From Actinoallomurus sp050942425 (GTDB lineage Bacteria; Actinomycetota; Actinomycetes; Streptosporangiales; Streptosporangiaceae), in the NCBI RefSeq assembly GCF_050942425.1, contig NZ_CP192063.1:9052001-9116000 (forward strand): 64,000 nt of DNA. Direction: 5' to 3'. A model generated the notes under the pieces. It was given only the letters and a program-made list of their open reading frames with translations. It made no database searches and was not told the DNA's origin. Below are positions 33,037 through 40,861 of the stretch, piece after piece. Both the position numbers and the translations under genes were made by a program. The first letter of the stretch is position 1. Every line of letters begins with the position of its first letter.

Positions 33037-34130
33037 CGATTCTCAGCGCGGACAAGGTCGTGACCCCCGACGGCGTCCTCGAGCCCGGATGGGTGAGCGT
33101 CGAGGACGGCCGGATCGCGCGCGTCGAGCGGGGCCTGCCGGAACGGACCGACCGGCACGTCCATGTGATCGTCCCCGGTTTCGTCGACATTCACTGCCAC
33201 GGAGGCGGCGGGGCGTCGTTCGACTCCGCGGACCCGGAGGAGTGTGTACGGGCGGCGGCGTTCCACCTGGAGCACGGGACGACGACGCTGGTCGCGAGCC
33301 TGGTGACGGCGACACCGGACGATCTCGAACGGCGGGCGTCCGTCCTCGCGGAGCTCGCCGACGACGGCGTCGTGGCGGGCGTCCACTACGAGGGCCCGTT
33401 CCTGTCGGTCGCCCGCAAGGGCGCGCACGACCCGACCCTGCTGCGCGCGCCGGACGCCGAGACCGTCGGCCGGCTGCTGAAGATCCCGCACGTGCGGATG
33501 ATGACGCTCGCGCCCGAGCTCGACGGCGGCCTGGACGCGCTGCGCCGCGTCCGCGACGCCGGGGTGATCCCCGCCGTGGGGCACACCGACGCGACGTACG
33601 ACGTGGCGCTCGAGGCCGTCCGGAGCGGCGCGCGGGTCGCCACCCACCTGTTCAACGGGATGCGCCCGCTGAACCACCGCGAGCCGGGACCGATCCTCGC
33701 GCTGCTGGAGGCGCCGGACGTCACGGTCGAGCTGGTCGGCGACGGCGTGCACCTGCACCCGTCGATCGTGGCGCACATCGCCCGGACCGCCGGCAGCGCG
33801 CGGACCGCGCTGGTGACCGACTCGATCGCGGCGGCGGGCATGTCCGACGGCGAGTACCGCCTCGGCGGGCTCGACGTGGAGGTACGCGACGGCGTGGCGC
33901 GCCTGGCCGAGGGCGGCTCGATCGCCGGGAGCACCGCGACGGCCGCCGCGATCTTCCGCCAGACGGTGCTGACGTCCGGCGTCGCGCTGGAGGACGCCGT
34001 ACGGCTCGCCGCGACGACGCCCGCCGCGCTGCTCGGCCTCACCGACCGGGGCGCCGTCGCGCCCGGGCTCCGCGCGGACCTCGTGCTCCTCAACGCGGAC
34101 CTTCGCGTCGAGACGGTGGTGACGGCGTGA
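33033..34130 (+). CDS. nagA: N-acetylhexosamine-6-phosphate deacetylase
   Basis: 365 residues of the amidohydrolase family. Metal-site and substrate motifs are VPGFVDIHCHGGGGASFD (residues about 48-65), the Glu in HYEGPFLS, GHTDATYD, THLFNGMRPLNHREPG, VGDGVHLHP and the catalytic Asp in ALVTDSIAAAGM. It removes acetate from N-acetylglucosamine- or N-acetylgalactosamine-6-phosphate in the cytoplasm. Co-translation with a tagatose-type kinase and aldolase favours the galactosamine substrate (AgaA role). The start overlaps the ROK gene, and the next gene starts within its stop (GTGA). Confidence 0.9.
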   Translation: MTILSADKVVTPDGVLEPGWVSVEDGRIARVERGLPERTDRHVHVIVPGFVDIHCHGGGGASFDSADPEECVRAAAFHLEHGTTTLVASLVTATPDDLERRASVLAELADDGVVAGVHYEGPFLSVARKGAHDPTLLRAPDAETVGRLLKIPHVRMMTLAPELDGGLDALRRVRDAGVIPAVGHTDATYDVALEAVRSGARVATHLFNGMRPLNHREPGPILALLEAPDVTVELVGDGVHLHPSIVAHIARTAGSARTALVTDSIAAAGMSDGEYRLGGLDVEVRDGVARLAEGGSIAGSTATAAAIFRQTVLTSGVALEDAVRLAATTPAALLGLTDRGAVAPGLRADLVLLNADLRVETVVTA

Positions 34131-35185
34131 TCGTCACGGTCACGCCCAACCTCGCGCTCGACGTCACGTACGAACTGCCGGAGCTGCGGCCCGGAGAGAC
34201 CCACCGCGTCGAGAACGTCCACGCCCGCGCCGGCGGCAAGGGCGTGAACGTCGCCCGGGTCCTGCACGCGCTCGGCCACGACGTCCTCGTCGTCGGCCCG
34301 GCCGGCGGGCCGACGGGCGCGGCGCTGCGCGCCGACCTGGACGCCGCCGGGCTGGCGCACGACCTCGTCCCCATTTCCGGGGAGACCCGCCGTACCGTCA
34401 CCGTCGTGGCCGGCGGCGACGCCACCCTGCTCAACGAGCCCGGCCCCACGATCACACCGGAGGAGTGGGCGGCGCTGGAGGCGCGGATCCCCGACGCCGA
34501 CGTCGTCGTCATCTCCGGCAGCCTGCCGCCGGGCGTGCCCGCGGACGCCGTCGCCCGGCTCGCCCGGCGCGACGCGCGGGTCATCGTCGACACGTCCGGT
34601 GAGCCGCTGCGGCACGCCGCGCCGTACGCCTGGGCCGTCAAGCCGAACGCCGTCGAGCTCGCCGAGCTCACCGGCACGGACGACCCCGTGGCGGGCGCCC
34701 GTGCACTGCTCGCCGGCGCGGACGACCCCGTGACGGGGGCCCGCACGCTGCTCACCGGCACGGACGATCCCGTCGCGGGCGCCCGTGCGCTGCGCGCCGG
34801 CGCGGACCATGCCGTCACGGGTGACCGGTCGCTCGGCGCACCCGCGGTCGTCGTCTCGCTCGGCGGCGAGGGCCTCATGGCCGTCGTCGGCGACGAAGTG
34901 CACCGCGTGGCCCCACCCCAGGTGGTGACCGGCAACCCGACCGGCGCGGGCGACGCGGTCGTCGCCGCGCTCGCCGCCGGGATCGGCTCGCCCTGGCCGG
35001 ACCTGCTCAAGGACGCCGCCGCGCTGTCGGCCGCGGCCGTGCTCGCACCCGTCGCGGGAGCGTACGATCCCGCCGCCTACGAAGGATTCCGCAGATGCCT
35101 CTCGTCTCCGCAGGAGAGATCGTCGTCGCCGGACACGGCGTCGGCGCCTTCAACGTCATCCAGCTCGAACACGCCGAAGCGCTGA
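34127..35185 (+). CDS. PfkB-family 1-phosphofructokinase / tagatose-6-phosphate kinase with internal 14-residue repeats
   Basis: 352 residues from GTG 34127. TPNLALDVTYELP, HARAGGKGVNVARVLHALG and the C-terminal anion-hole motif GNPTGAGDAVVAALA identify the LacC/FruK branch of PfkB kinases. It would phosphorylate tagatose-6-phosphate to the 1,6-bisphosphate used by the aldolase next door. Residues 182-237 are four tandem 14-residue units (TGTDDPVAGARALL and variants), where relatives have one. The frame runs 91 bp into the aldolase gene, and the extra C-terminal 30 residues (SSPQERSSSPDTAS) look non-native, suggesting a lost stop codon. Confidence 0.85.
   Translation: MIVTVTPNLALDVTYELPELRPGETHRVENVHARAGGKGVNVARVLHALGHDVLVVGPAGGPTGAALRADLDAAGLAHDLVPISGETRRTVTVVAGGDATLLNEPGPTITPEEWAALEARIPDADVVVISGSLPPGVPADAVARLARRDARVIVDTSGEPLRHAAPYAWAVKPNAVELAELTGTDDPVAGARALLAGADDPVTGARTLLTGTDDPVAGARALRAGADHAVTGDRSLGAPAVVVSLGGEGLMAVVGDEVHRVAPPQVVTGNPTGAGDAVVAALAAGIGSPWPDLLKDAAALSAAAVLAPVAGAYDPAAYEGFRRCLSSPQERSSSPDTASAPSTSSSSNTPKR
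34670..34837 (+). repeat. Four 42-bp in-frame tandem repeats in the PfkB kinase gene
   Basis: Four consecutive 14-codon units alternate TGTDDPVAGARAL-type and AGADDPVTGARTL-type sequences. Confidence 0.9.
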
Positions 35186-35922
35186 TCGACGGGGCCGAGG
35201 CGGCAGGTCGCCCGGTCATCCTGCAGATCAGCGAGAACTGCGTGCGCTACCACGGCGCGCTCGAGCCCATCGCGCTGGCGACCCTCGCCGCCGCCCGCCA
35301 GGCGAAGGTCCCGGCCGCCGTCCACCTGGACCACGCCACCTCCCCCGAACTCGTACGGGAGGCGGTGGAGCTGGGGCTGGGCTCGGTGATGTACGACGCG
35401 TCCGCCCTGGACTACGACGCCAACGTCGCCACGACCGCCGAGATCACCGCGTACTGCCACGAGCGGGACGTGTGGGTCGAGGCCGAACTCGGCGAGGTCG
35501 GGGGGAAGGACGGCGTGCACGCCCCGGGCGCGCGGACCGAGCCGGAGGAGGCCGCCCGCTTCGTCGCCGCGACGGGCGTGGACGCGCTCGCGGTCGCGGT
35601 GGGCACCTCGCACGCGATGACGGACCGGACCGCGGCCGTCGACCTCGACCTGATCGCACGACTGTCCGCGGCCGTGCCGGTGCCGCTCGTCCTGCACGGG
35701 TCGTCCGGGGTGCCGGACGCCGACCTCACCCGCGCCGTCGAGGCCGGCATCGTCAAGGTCAACATCGCCACCCACCTGAACAAGGTTTTCACCGACGCGG
35801 TCCGGGGATACCTCGCCGACCATCCGACGGTTGTGGACACCCGAAAATATCTGGCACCGGGGCGGGACGCCGTGGCACGTGAGGTGGCGCGATTGATCGG
35901 CACGGTGCTCACCAGGGGCTGA
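35095..35922 (+). CDS. Class II fructose/tagatose-bisphosphate aldolase
   Basis: 275 residues from ATG 35095, inside the end of the kinase frame. Zinc ligands and active-site motifs of the class II family are clear: FNVIQLEHAEA, VHLDHATSPE, EAELGEVGGKDG, VAVGTSHAM, LHGSSGVPDADL and KVNIATHLN. Its size and GTSHA/HGSSG motifs fit the GatY/KbaY/FbaA group, which splits tagatose- or fructose-1,6-bisphosphate into glyceraldehyde-3-phosphate and dihydroxyacetone phosphate. It is the last step of the operon and links amino-sugar breakdown to glycolysis. Confidence 0.9.
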   Translation: MPLVSAGEIVVAGHGVGAFNVIQLEHAEALIDGAEAAGRPVILQISENCVRYHGALEPIALATLAAARQAKVPAAVHLDHATSPELVREAVELGLGSVMYDASALDYDANVATTAEITAYCHERDVWVEAELGEVGGKDGVHAPGARTEPEEAARFVAATGVDALAVAVGTSHAMTDRTAAVDLDLIARLSAAVPVPLVLHGSSGVPDADLTRAVEAGIVKVNIATHLNKVFTDAVRGYLADHPTVVDTRKYLAPGRDAVAREVARLIGTVLTRG

Positions 35923-36039
35923 CGTGCCTTTTATCCTTCGTGGCTTAGGATCGTCAAGCCCCCGGACGCCCGGCACGCCGATCGGTGAAGCCGCGCCCCT
36001 CAGGTACCTTCGGGGGTTCACGCAGGTCACGGGGGACGA

Positions 36040-38787
36040 GTGAGTGACAAGGACACCGGCGTCGGAGCCGGTGAATCGCAAATGCCCGACACCTCTGCCA
36101 ACGACGGCGATCCCACGACGCCCGTGGACGGCACCGACGGCGCCACGAGCGGAAGCGCGGCGGGCGGTTCGGGCTCTCCGCCTGCCGCGGCGGACGGCGC
36201 CGGCTCTCCGCCTGCCGCGGACGGTGCCGAGACTTCGCCGGATCTTACGAAGAGCCCGGGAACCTCGCCGACCGCCACGAACGGCAGCGGATCCGCGCAA
36301 GACGCGACGGACGGCACCGGCACCTCGCGGGACGACGCCGAGACATCGGTGGACCTCGTCAAGGTCCCCGGAACCTCACTGGCCGCGAACGAGGCCGGAT
36401 CTTCGCAGGGCGGGACGAACACCGCCGGATCTTCGCCAACTTCGGGGGCGTCCGGTGCGTCCAACAACGATGACGCCGTAGGGCTCGAGGCCGCGGCCGG
36501 AGGGGAAGCCGCAGCCGATCCGCGCGGCGTCGCCGCACCGGCATCTGCCGTGGAGTCCGGAGCCGCTGATCGCGATGACGCCACTCGACCCGACATGGCC
36601 CCGCCCGTGGAACCCACGGCGGGCAGTCTGGTCCTGGCCGACGAAGGCCCGTCGGCCATGACCGCCGTACACGCCCTTCCCGAGGGCGAGAAGTCCAAGA
36701 AAGAGCCGAAGAAGCCGAAGAAGAAGCGGAGCCGGCGGGCCAAGTGGCTGCGCCGCTCGGCGTACGTGCTGGGCGTGCTCATCCTGCTGCCCGTCGCCGG
36801 CTTCATCGTCGCGTACCTGATGACGCCGGTACCGACCTCCTCCCAGCCCCTGGCCAACGCTCAGCCGTCGACGTTCTACTTCAGCGACGGCAAGAGCGTC
36901 ATCCTGACGAAGGGCACCAACCGGCAGCCGGTCCCCCTGTCCAAGGTGCCGAAGCCGGTACGGGACGCCGTGATCTCCGCGGAGAACCGCAGCTTCTACA
37001 GCGATCCCGGGGTGTCATTGAAGGGCTCGGCCCGTGCGATCTGGGCGACGGCGACCGGCGGCTCCATGCAGGGCGGGTCGACCATCACCCAGCAGATGGT
37101 CCGCAACTACTACAGCGGCCTCAGCCAGCAGCGCACGGCGTCGCGAAAGCTGAAGGAGATCATGATCGCGCTCAAGGTCGGGCGCGAGAAGGACAAGAGC
37201 TGGATCCTCCAGACGTACCTCAACACGATCTACTTCGGCCGGGACGCCTATGGCATCCAGGCGGCCGCCCAGGCGTACTACAACAAGGACGTCCAGGACC
37301 TGACACCCGCCGAGGGCGCCTACATCGCCGCGGCCATCCAGGTGCCCACCACCGCGACCGACACGTCCAACCCTCGAGCTCGCGCCTACATGCAGAGCCG
37401 CTGGAAGTACGTCGTCGACGGCATGGTCCAGATGAGGAGCATCACCCCGCAGCAGGCCGCGGCCATGCGGTTCCCCTTGCCCAAGAAGGAGAAGATCAAG
37501 TCCATCTTCGCGGGCGAGAAGGGCTACATGTACGACCTGGCGAAGGCCGAGTTGCTACGCATGGGCTACACCACGGACCAGATCAACTACGGCGGGCTGA
37601 AGGTCCGTACGACGTTCGACAAGGACCTGATGGACGACGCCAAGGCGGCCGTGGAGGACAGCATGCCCTCGAGCGCCTCCAGCAAGATCATGGCCGGCCT
37701 GGTGTCCGTCGACCCGTCGACCGGTGAGATCAACGCGTTCTACGGCGGCAAGCAGTACCTCGACAACAACTTCAACAGCGCGTTCGACGCCAAGGTGCAG
37801 CCGGGGTCCGGTTTCAAGCCGTACGTCCTCGCCGCGGCCCTGAACGACGGGATGTCCCTGGACGACCAGGTCGACGGCAGCGACGACCAGACGTTCGACG
37901 GCAGCAAACAGCCGATCCAGAACGACAACCACGAGGACTTCGGCCCGGTCAACCTCGTCACCGCGACCCAACAGTCGATCAACACCGCGTACGTCAACAT
38001 CGCCCAGAAGATCGGGAACGACAAGGTGATGGAGATGGCGGAGAAGCTCGGCATTCCCAAGGCGCAGCTGACCGCCAACGGCGCCAACACCGCCGTCACG
38101 TTCCCGCTCGGCGTCATCGACGTCAGCGTGGAGCAGCAGGCCGCCGCGTACGCCGCGTTCGCGTCCGAGGGCGTCTACCACGCGCCGCACGTCATACGGT
38201 CGGTGACCGACCGGAACGGCAAGAAGCGCGTCGTCCCGACCACCGGCAAGCGGGTCTTCAGCACGCAGATCGCCCGGGACGCGACGTACGCGATGCAGAA
38301 GGTCGTCGACGCGGGCACCGGCACCAATGCCGCGCTGCCGGACCGGAACGCCGCCGGAAAGACCGGGACGACCTCGAGCGGCAAGCAGATCTGGTTCAAC
38401 GGGTTCATCCCGCAGCTGGCCGCCTCGGTCGGCATCTTCCGGAGCGACAACAAGGCGCTGAGCCTCCCCGGTTACTCCTCGTACGGCGGTGACCTGCCGG
38501 CCACGATCTGGCACAACTTCCTCGTCAAGGCCGACGCGGACATGCCGGTGAAGTCGTTCGGGGATCCGTCGGTGTACGTCGGCGGGCGCCAGTACCCGAC
38601 GACTCCCGTCCAGCCGCAACCGCACCCGAGCTTCTCGAGGCCCCGGACGACCAGGCCGTCCCACCCGTCCTCGCCGACTCACCATCCGCCGACCGGGGGC
38701 CCGCCGAGCCACCCGCCGACCGGCGGCCCGACCGGCCAGCCCACGGGCCGCGTGTACGAGGGCGGCGACCCCAACTCCATCTTCTGA
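36040..38787 (+). CDS. Bifunctional penicillin-binding protein (GT51 glycosyltransferase and transpeptidase)
   Basis: 915 residues from GTG 36040, preceded by GGGGGAC. The first 230 residues are a cytoplasmic, acidic Ser/Ala/Gly/Thr-rich low-complexity tail ending in a Lys/Arg cluster. One membrane helix follows (about 242-264). The GT51 domain has catalytic Glu315 in SAENRSFY and GGSTITQQ. The transpeptidase has Ser590-x-x-Lys593 (PGSGFKP), SINTAYVN for SxN, and KTG at 774-776. A Pro-rich tail of about 60 residues ends the protein. It polymerises and cross-links peptidoglycan outside the membrane. The long N-terminal tail is typical of PonA-type actinobacterial enzymes, where such tails are regulated by partners. 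Confidence 0.92.
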   Translation: MSDKDTGVGAGESQMPDTSANDGDPTTPVDGTDGATSGSAAGGSGSPPAAADGAGSPPAADGAETSPDLTKSPGTSPTATNGSGSAQDATDGTGTSRDDAETSVDLVKVPGTSLAANEAGSSQGGTNTAGSSPTSGASGASNNDDAVGLEAAAGGEAAADPRGVAAPASAVESGAADRDDATRPDMAPPVEPTAGSLVLADEGPSAMTAVHALPEGEKSKKEPKKPKKKRSRRAKWLRRSAYVLGVLILLPVAGFIVAYLMTPVPTSSQPLANAQPSTFYFSDGKSVILTKGTNRQPVPLSKVPKPVRDAVISAENRSFYSDPGVSLKGSARAIWATATGGSMQGGSTITQQMVRNYYSGLSQQRTASRKLKEIMIALKVGREKDKSWILQTYLNTIYFGRDAYGIQAAAQAYYNKDVQDLTPAEGAYIAAAIQVPTTATDTSNPRARAYMQSRWKYVVDGMVQMRSITPQQAAAMRFPLPKKEKIKSIFAGEKGYMYDLAKAELLRMGYTTDQINYGGLKVRTTFDKDLMDDAKAAVEDSMPSSASSKIMAGLVSVDPSTGEINAFYGGKQYLDNNFNSAFDAKVQPGSGFKPYVLAAALNDGMSLDDQVDGSDDQTFDGSKQPIQNDNHEDFGPVNLVTATQQSINTAYVNIAQKIGNDKVMEMAEKLGIPKAQLTANGANTAVTFPLGVIDVSVEQQAAAYAAFASEGVYHAPHVIRSVTDRNGKKRVVPTTGKRVFSTQIARDATYAMQKVVDAGTGTNAALPDRNAAGKTGTTSSGKQIWFNGFIPQLAASVGIFRSDNKALSLPGYSSYGGDLPATIWHNFLVKADADMPVKSFGDPSVYVGGRQYPTTPVQPQPHPSFSRPRTTRPSHPSSPTHHPPTGGPPSHPPTGGPTGQPTGRVYEGGDPNSIF

Positions 38788-38801
38788 GCGTTCTGAGCGG
38801 C

Positions 38802-38835
38802 TGAGCGCCCGCGGCCCTGCGGCGGCGGGCGCTCA
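38802..38835. terminator. Bidirectional terminator between convergent genes
   Basis: GAGCGCCCGC (38803-38812) pairs with GCGGGCGCTC (38825-38834), with an extra T-A pair at the base. It sits between the converging penicillin-binding protein and lipoprotein genes. Confidence 0.75.
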
Positions 38836-38840
38836 CTCGT

Positions 38841-39206
38841 TCACTTGCAGGCCGTGGCCAGGGCGGTGGGCTGGTGCTGGACGACGCTCTGCATGCGGGA
38901 GATGTCGCGTGGGCTGATGCCCGTGCTGACGCCCCGCCATTCGGTCGCCATGCCGCTCAGCGTCCGGCTCAGCTTCTTGTCGTCGGACTCGCGGGCGAGC
39001 GCGTCGAACCGCGTGGCGAGGGACGCCGCCGCCTGCTTCCACTGGGTGATGTCGTCCGGTGAGATGCGGTTCAGGGTCGCGTTGTAGGACCCGACCGCCT
39101 TGACGGCGTCCTTGCAGACCTGGCCCTTGTTCGTGCCGACGCCACACCCGGCCGCGCACACCGCGACCAGGACGACCCCCGCCGGCCGCCGCCATCCACC
39201 CCGCAT
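38841..39206 (-). CDS. Small predicted lipoprotein
   Basis: 121 residues. ATG at 39206 follows GGAGAGCAGG and begins a lipoprotein signal (RGGWRRPAGVVLVAVCAAGC, lipidated Cys21). The mature part is helical, with KDAVKAVGSYNATLNRI and WKQAAASLATRFDALARES, and contains a second cysteine pair (near residues 30 and 120). No named domain is recognised. It is exported and membrane-anchored; function unknown. Confidence 0.7.
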   Translation of the reverse strand: MRGGWRRPAGVVLVAVCAAGCGVGTNKGQVCKDAVKAVGSYNATLNRISPDDITQWKQAAASLATRFDALARESDDKKLSRTLSGMATEWRGVSTGISPRDISRMQSVVQHQPTALATACK

Positions 39207-39301
39207 CGCCCTGCTCTCCCTTCGTCGAACTCCCGTGCCCGTATTCAATCGTGGAGAAGCGGTCACGCGACGCCGAAACGGCGTTCTTCGGGCGGGTGCT
39301 C

Positions 39302-39307
39302 TATACT
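39302..39307 (+). promoter_or_regulatory. -10 element upstream of the SAM-IV riboswitch
   Basis: TATACT lies 9 bases before the riboswitch start; no good -35 is visible. Confidence 0.4.
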
Positions 39308-39315
39308 CGCCGTCA

Positions 39316-39420
39316 GGTCACGAGTGCCAGCGCGAAGCCCCGGCTTGCTGGCCGGCAACCCTCCGTCCGTGGCGGGGTGCCCCGGGTGATGACCGGGTCC
39401 GACACGACCGTGCCGGACAA
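39316..39420 (+). ncRNA. SAM-IV riboswitch
   Basis: The sequence shows the SAM-IV core: P1 GGTCA (39316-39320) with TGACC (39390-39394), GAGTGCCAGCG, AGCCCCGGC, CTGGCCGGCAACCCTCC and GGGGTGCCCCGGGTGA. A 3' hairpin (GTCCG...CGGAC, 39397-39418) follows, as in this class. GGACCCC-TCGC-GGGGTCC comes next, close to the ribosome site. SAM-IV elements are found in actinobacteria and repress sulfur/methionine genes when S-adenosylmethionine is plentiful. Here it controls the following PLP-enzyme gene. Confidence 0.85.
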
Positions 39421-39461
39421 GCGCGGACCCCTCGCGGGGTCCCAGGCCCCGCTGGAGGTGT

Positions 39462-40718
39462 GTGTTGTCCGCTGTACTCGATCTGCCCCCCATCACCCGT
39501 CCCGCCCTGCGCGTCGTGGGTGAAGGCGTCCCCGTGCCCCTCGCCGACGGCCGGACCGTTCCGTACGCGAACCTCGACTACGCGGCGAGCGCGCCCTGTC
39601 TGGAGGCGGTGCGCGACGCGCTCGACGCCGCCCTCCCCTACTACAGCAGCGTGCACCGCGGCGCGGGATACGCCTCGCAGGTGACGACCGACCGGTACGA
39701 GCGCGCCCGCGAGGTCGTCCGGGAGTTCGTCGGCGCGTGGCGGCGCGACGCCGTGGTGTTCACCCGCAACACCACCGACGCGATGAACCTCCTCGCGCAC
39801 GCCCTGCCGCGCGGCACCACGGTCGTCGTGTTCGAGTCCGAGCACCACGCGAGCCTCCTGCCCTGGGAGCGCGGCAACCGCGTCGTACGGCTCCCGGCTC
39901 CCGAATCCCCGGCGGCGGCCCTCGCGGCGGCCGGCGAGGCACTCGCCGCGGCGCCGGCCGGGCCGCGCCTGCTCGTCGTCACCGCCGCCTCCAACGTCAC
40001 CGGCGAGCTGTGGCCCGTCGCCGAGCTCTCCGCCGTCGCCCGCGCGCACGGCGCCCGCATCGCGGTCGACGCCGCACAGCTCGTCCCGCACCGGCCGTTC
40101 GACATGGGCGCGCTCGACGTCGACTACGTCGCGTTCTCCGGGCACAAGCTGTACGCGCCGTTCGGCGCGGGCTGCCTCGTCGGCCGCGCCGACTGGCTGC
40201 GCGCCGCCGAGCCGTACCTCCTGGGCGGCGGCGCCACCGCGAGCGTCGGCGAGCACGTGACGTGGTCGGCGGACCCGCAGCAGCGACACGAGGCCGGCAC
40301 GCCGAACGTCCTCGGCGTCATCGCGCTCGCAGCCGCGTGCGAGGCCCTGACCGACTGGGAGACCCTCGTCGCGGAGGAGGAGCGCCTCCTGCGGCGGCTG
40401 CGGACCGGCCTGGCGGCCATCCCCGGCGTACGGGAACTGTCGCTGTGGGGCGACCAGTACCCGCGCGTCGGCATCGTGTCGTTCGTCGTCGAGGGCCGCG
40501 AGTCCCGCGCCGTCGCCACCGCGCTGTCCGACGAGTACGGCATCGGCGTACGGGACGGGAAGTTCTGCGCGCACCCGTTCGTCCGGCGACTGGTCGGCGA
40601 CGGGCGAGGCGGCTGCGGTGACGGCGACGGCACCGCGCTGCGGGCCAGCTTCGGCATCGGCACCACGGACGAGCACATCGACCGTCTGTTGGCCGCGCTA
40701 CGGCGGCTCACCGCCTGA
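39462..40718 (+). CDS. PLP-dependent class V aminotransferase-fold enzyme (cysteine desulfurase-like)
   Basis: 418 residues. GTG at 39462 and TTG at 39465 are both near GGAGG. The fold-type I landmarks are TRNTTDAMNLLAHALP, VTAASNVTGELWPV, IAVDAAQLVPHRPFD and the PLP lysine in FSGHKLYAPFGAG. GGGATASV and RHEAGTPNVLG follow, as in cysteine desulfurases and isopenicillin N epimerase-like proteins. The SAM-IV riboswitch ahead of it points to a role in sulfur amino acid metabolism, for example a cysteine-lyase or sulfur-mobilising step. The exact reaction is not determined, and no SufU/IscU partner is adjacent. Confidence 0.85.
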   Translation: MLSAVLDLPPITRPALRVVGEGVPVPLADGRTVPYANLDYAASAPCLEAVRDALDAALPYYSSVHRGAGYASQVTTDRYERAREVVREFVGAWRRDAVVFTRNTTDAMNLLAHALPRGTTVVVFESEHHASLLPWERGNRVVRLPAPESPAAALAAAGEALAAAPAGPRLLVVTAASNVTGELWPVAELSAVARAHGARIAVDAAQLVPHRPFDMGALDVDYVAFSGHKLYAPFGAGCLVGRADWLRAAEPYLLGGGATASVGEHVTWSADPQQRHEAGTPNVLGVIALAAACEALTDWETLVAEEERLLRRLRTGLAAIPGVRELSLWGDQYPRVGIVSFVVEGRESRAVATALSDEYGIGVRDGKFCAHPFVRRLVGDGRGGCGDGDGTALRASFGIGTTDEHIDRLLAALRRLTA

Positions 40719-40861
40719 CGATCCGCTCCGCTGCTGGTCAGCGGTATTGAAAGTGACAGTTCGTCCGGGTAAGTCCGATCGGCTGCCGATACTCGTGCGC
40801 GCCGCCGGTTTGCTCCCGGTACGGTGGACCTCTTGTGCAAAGAGCTTCCGGGGGGTGGCGA

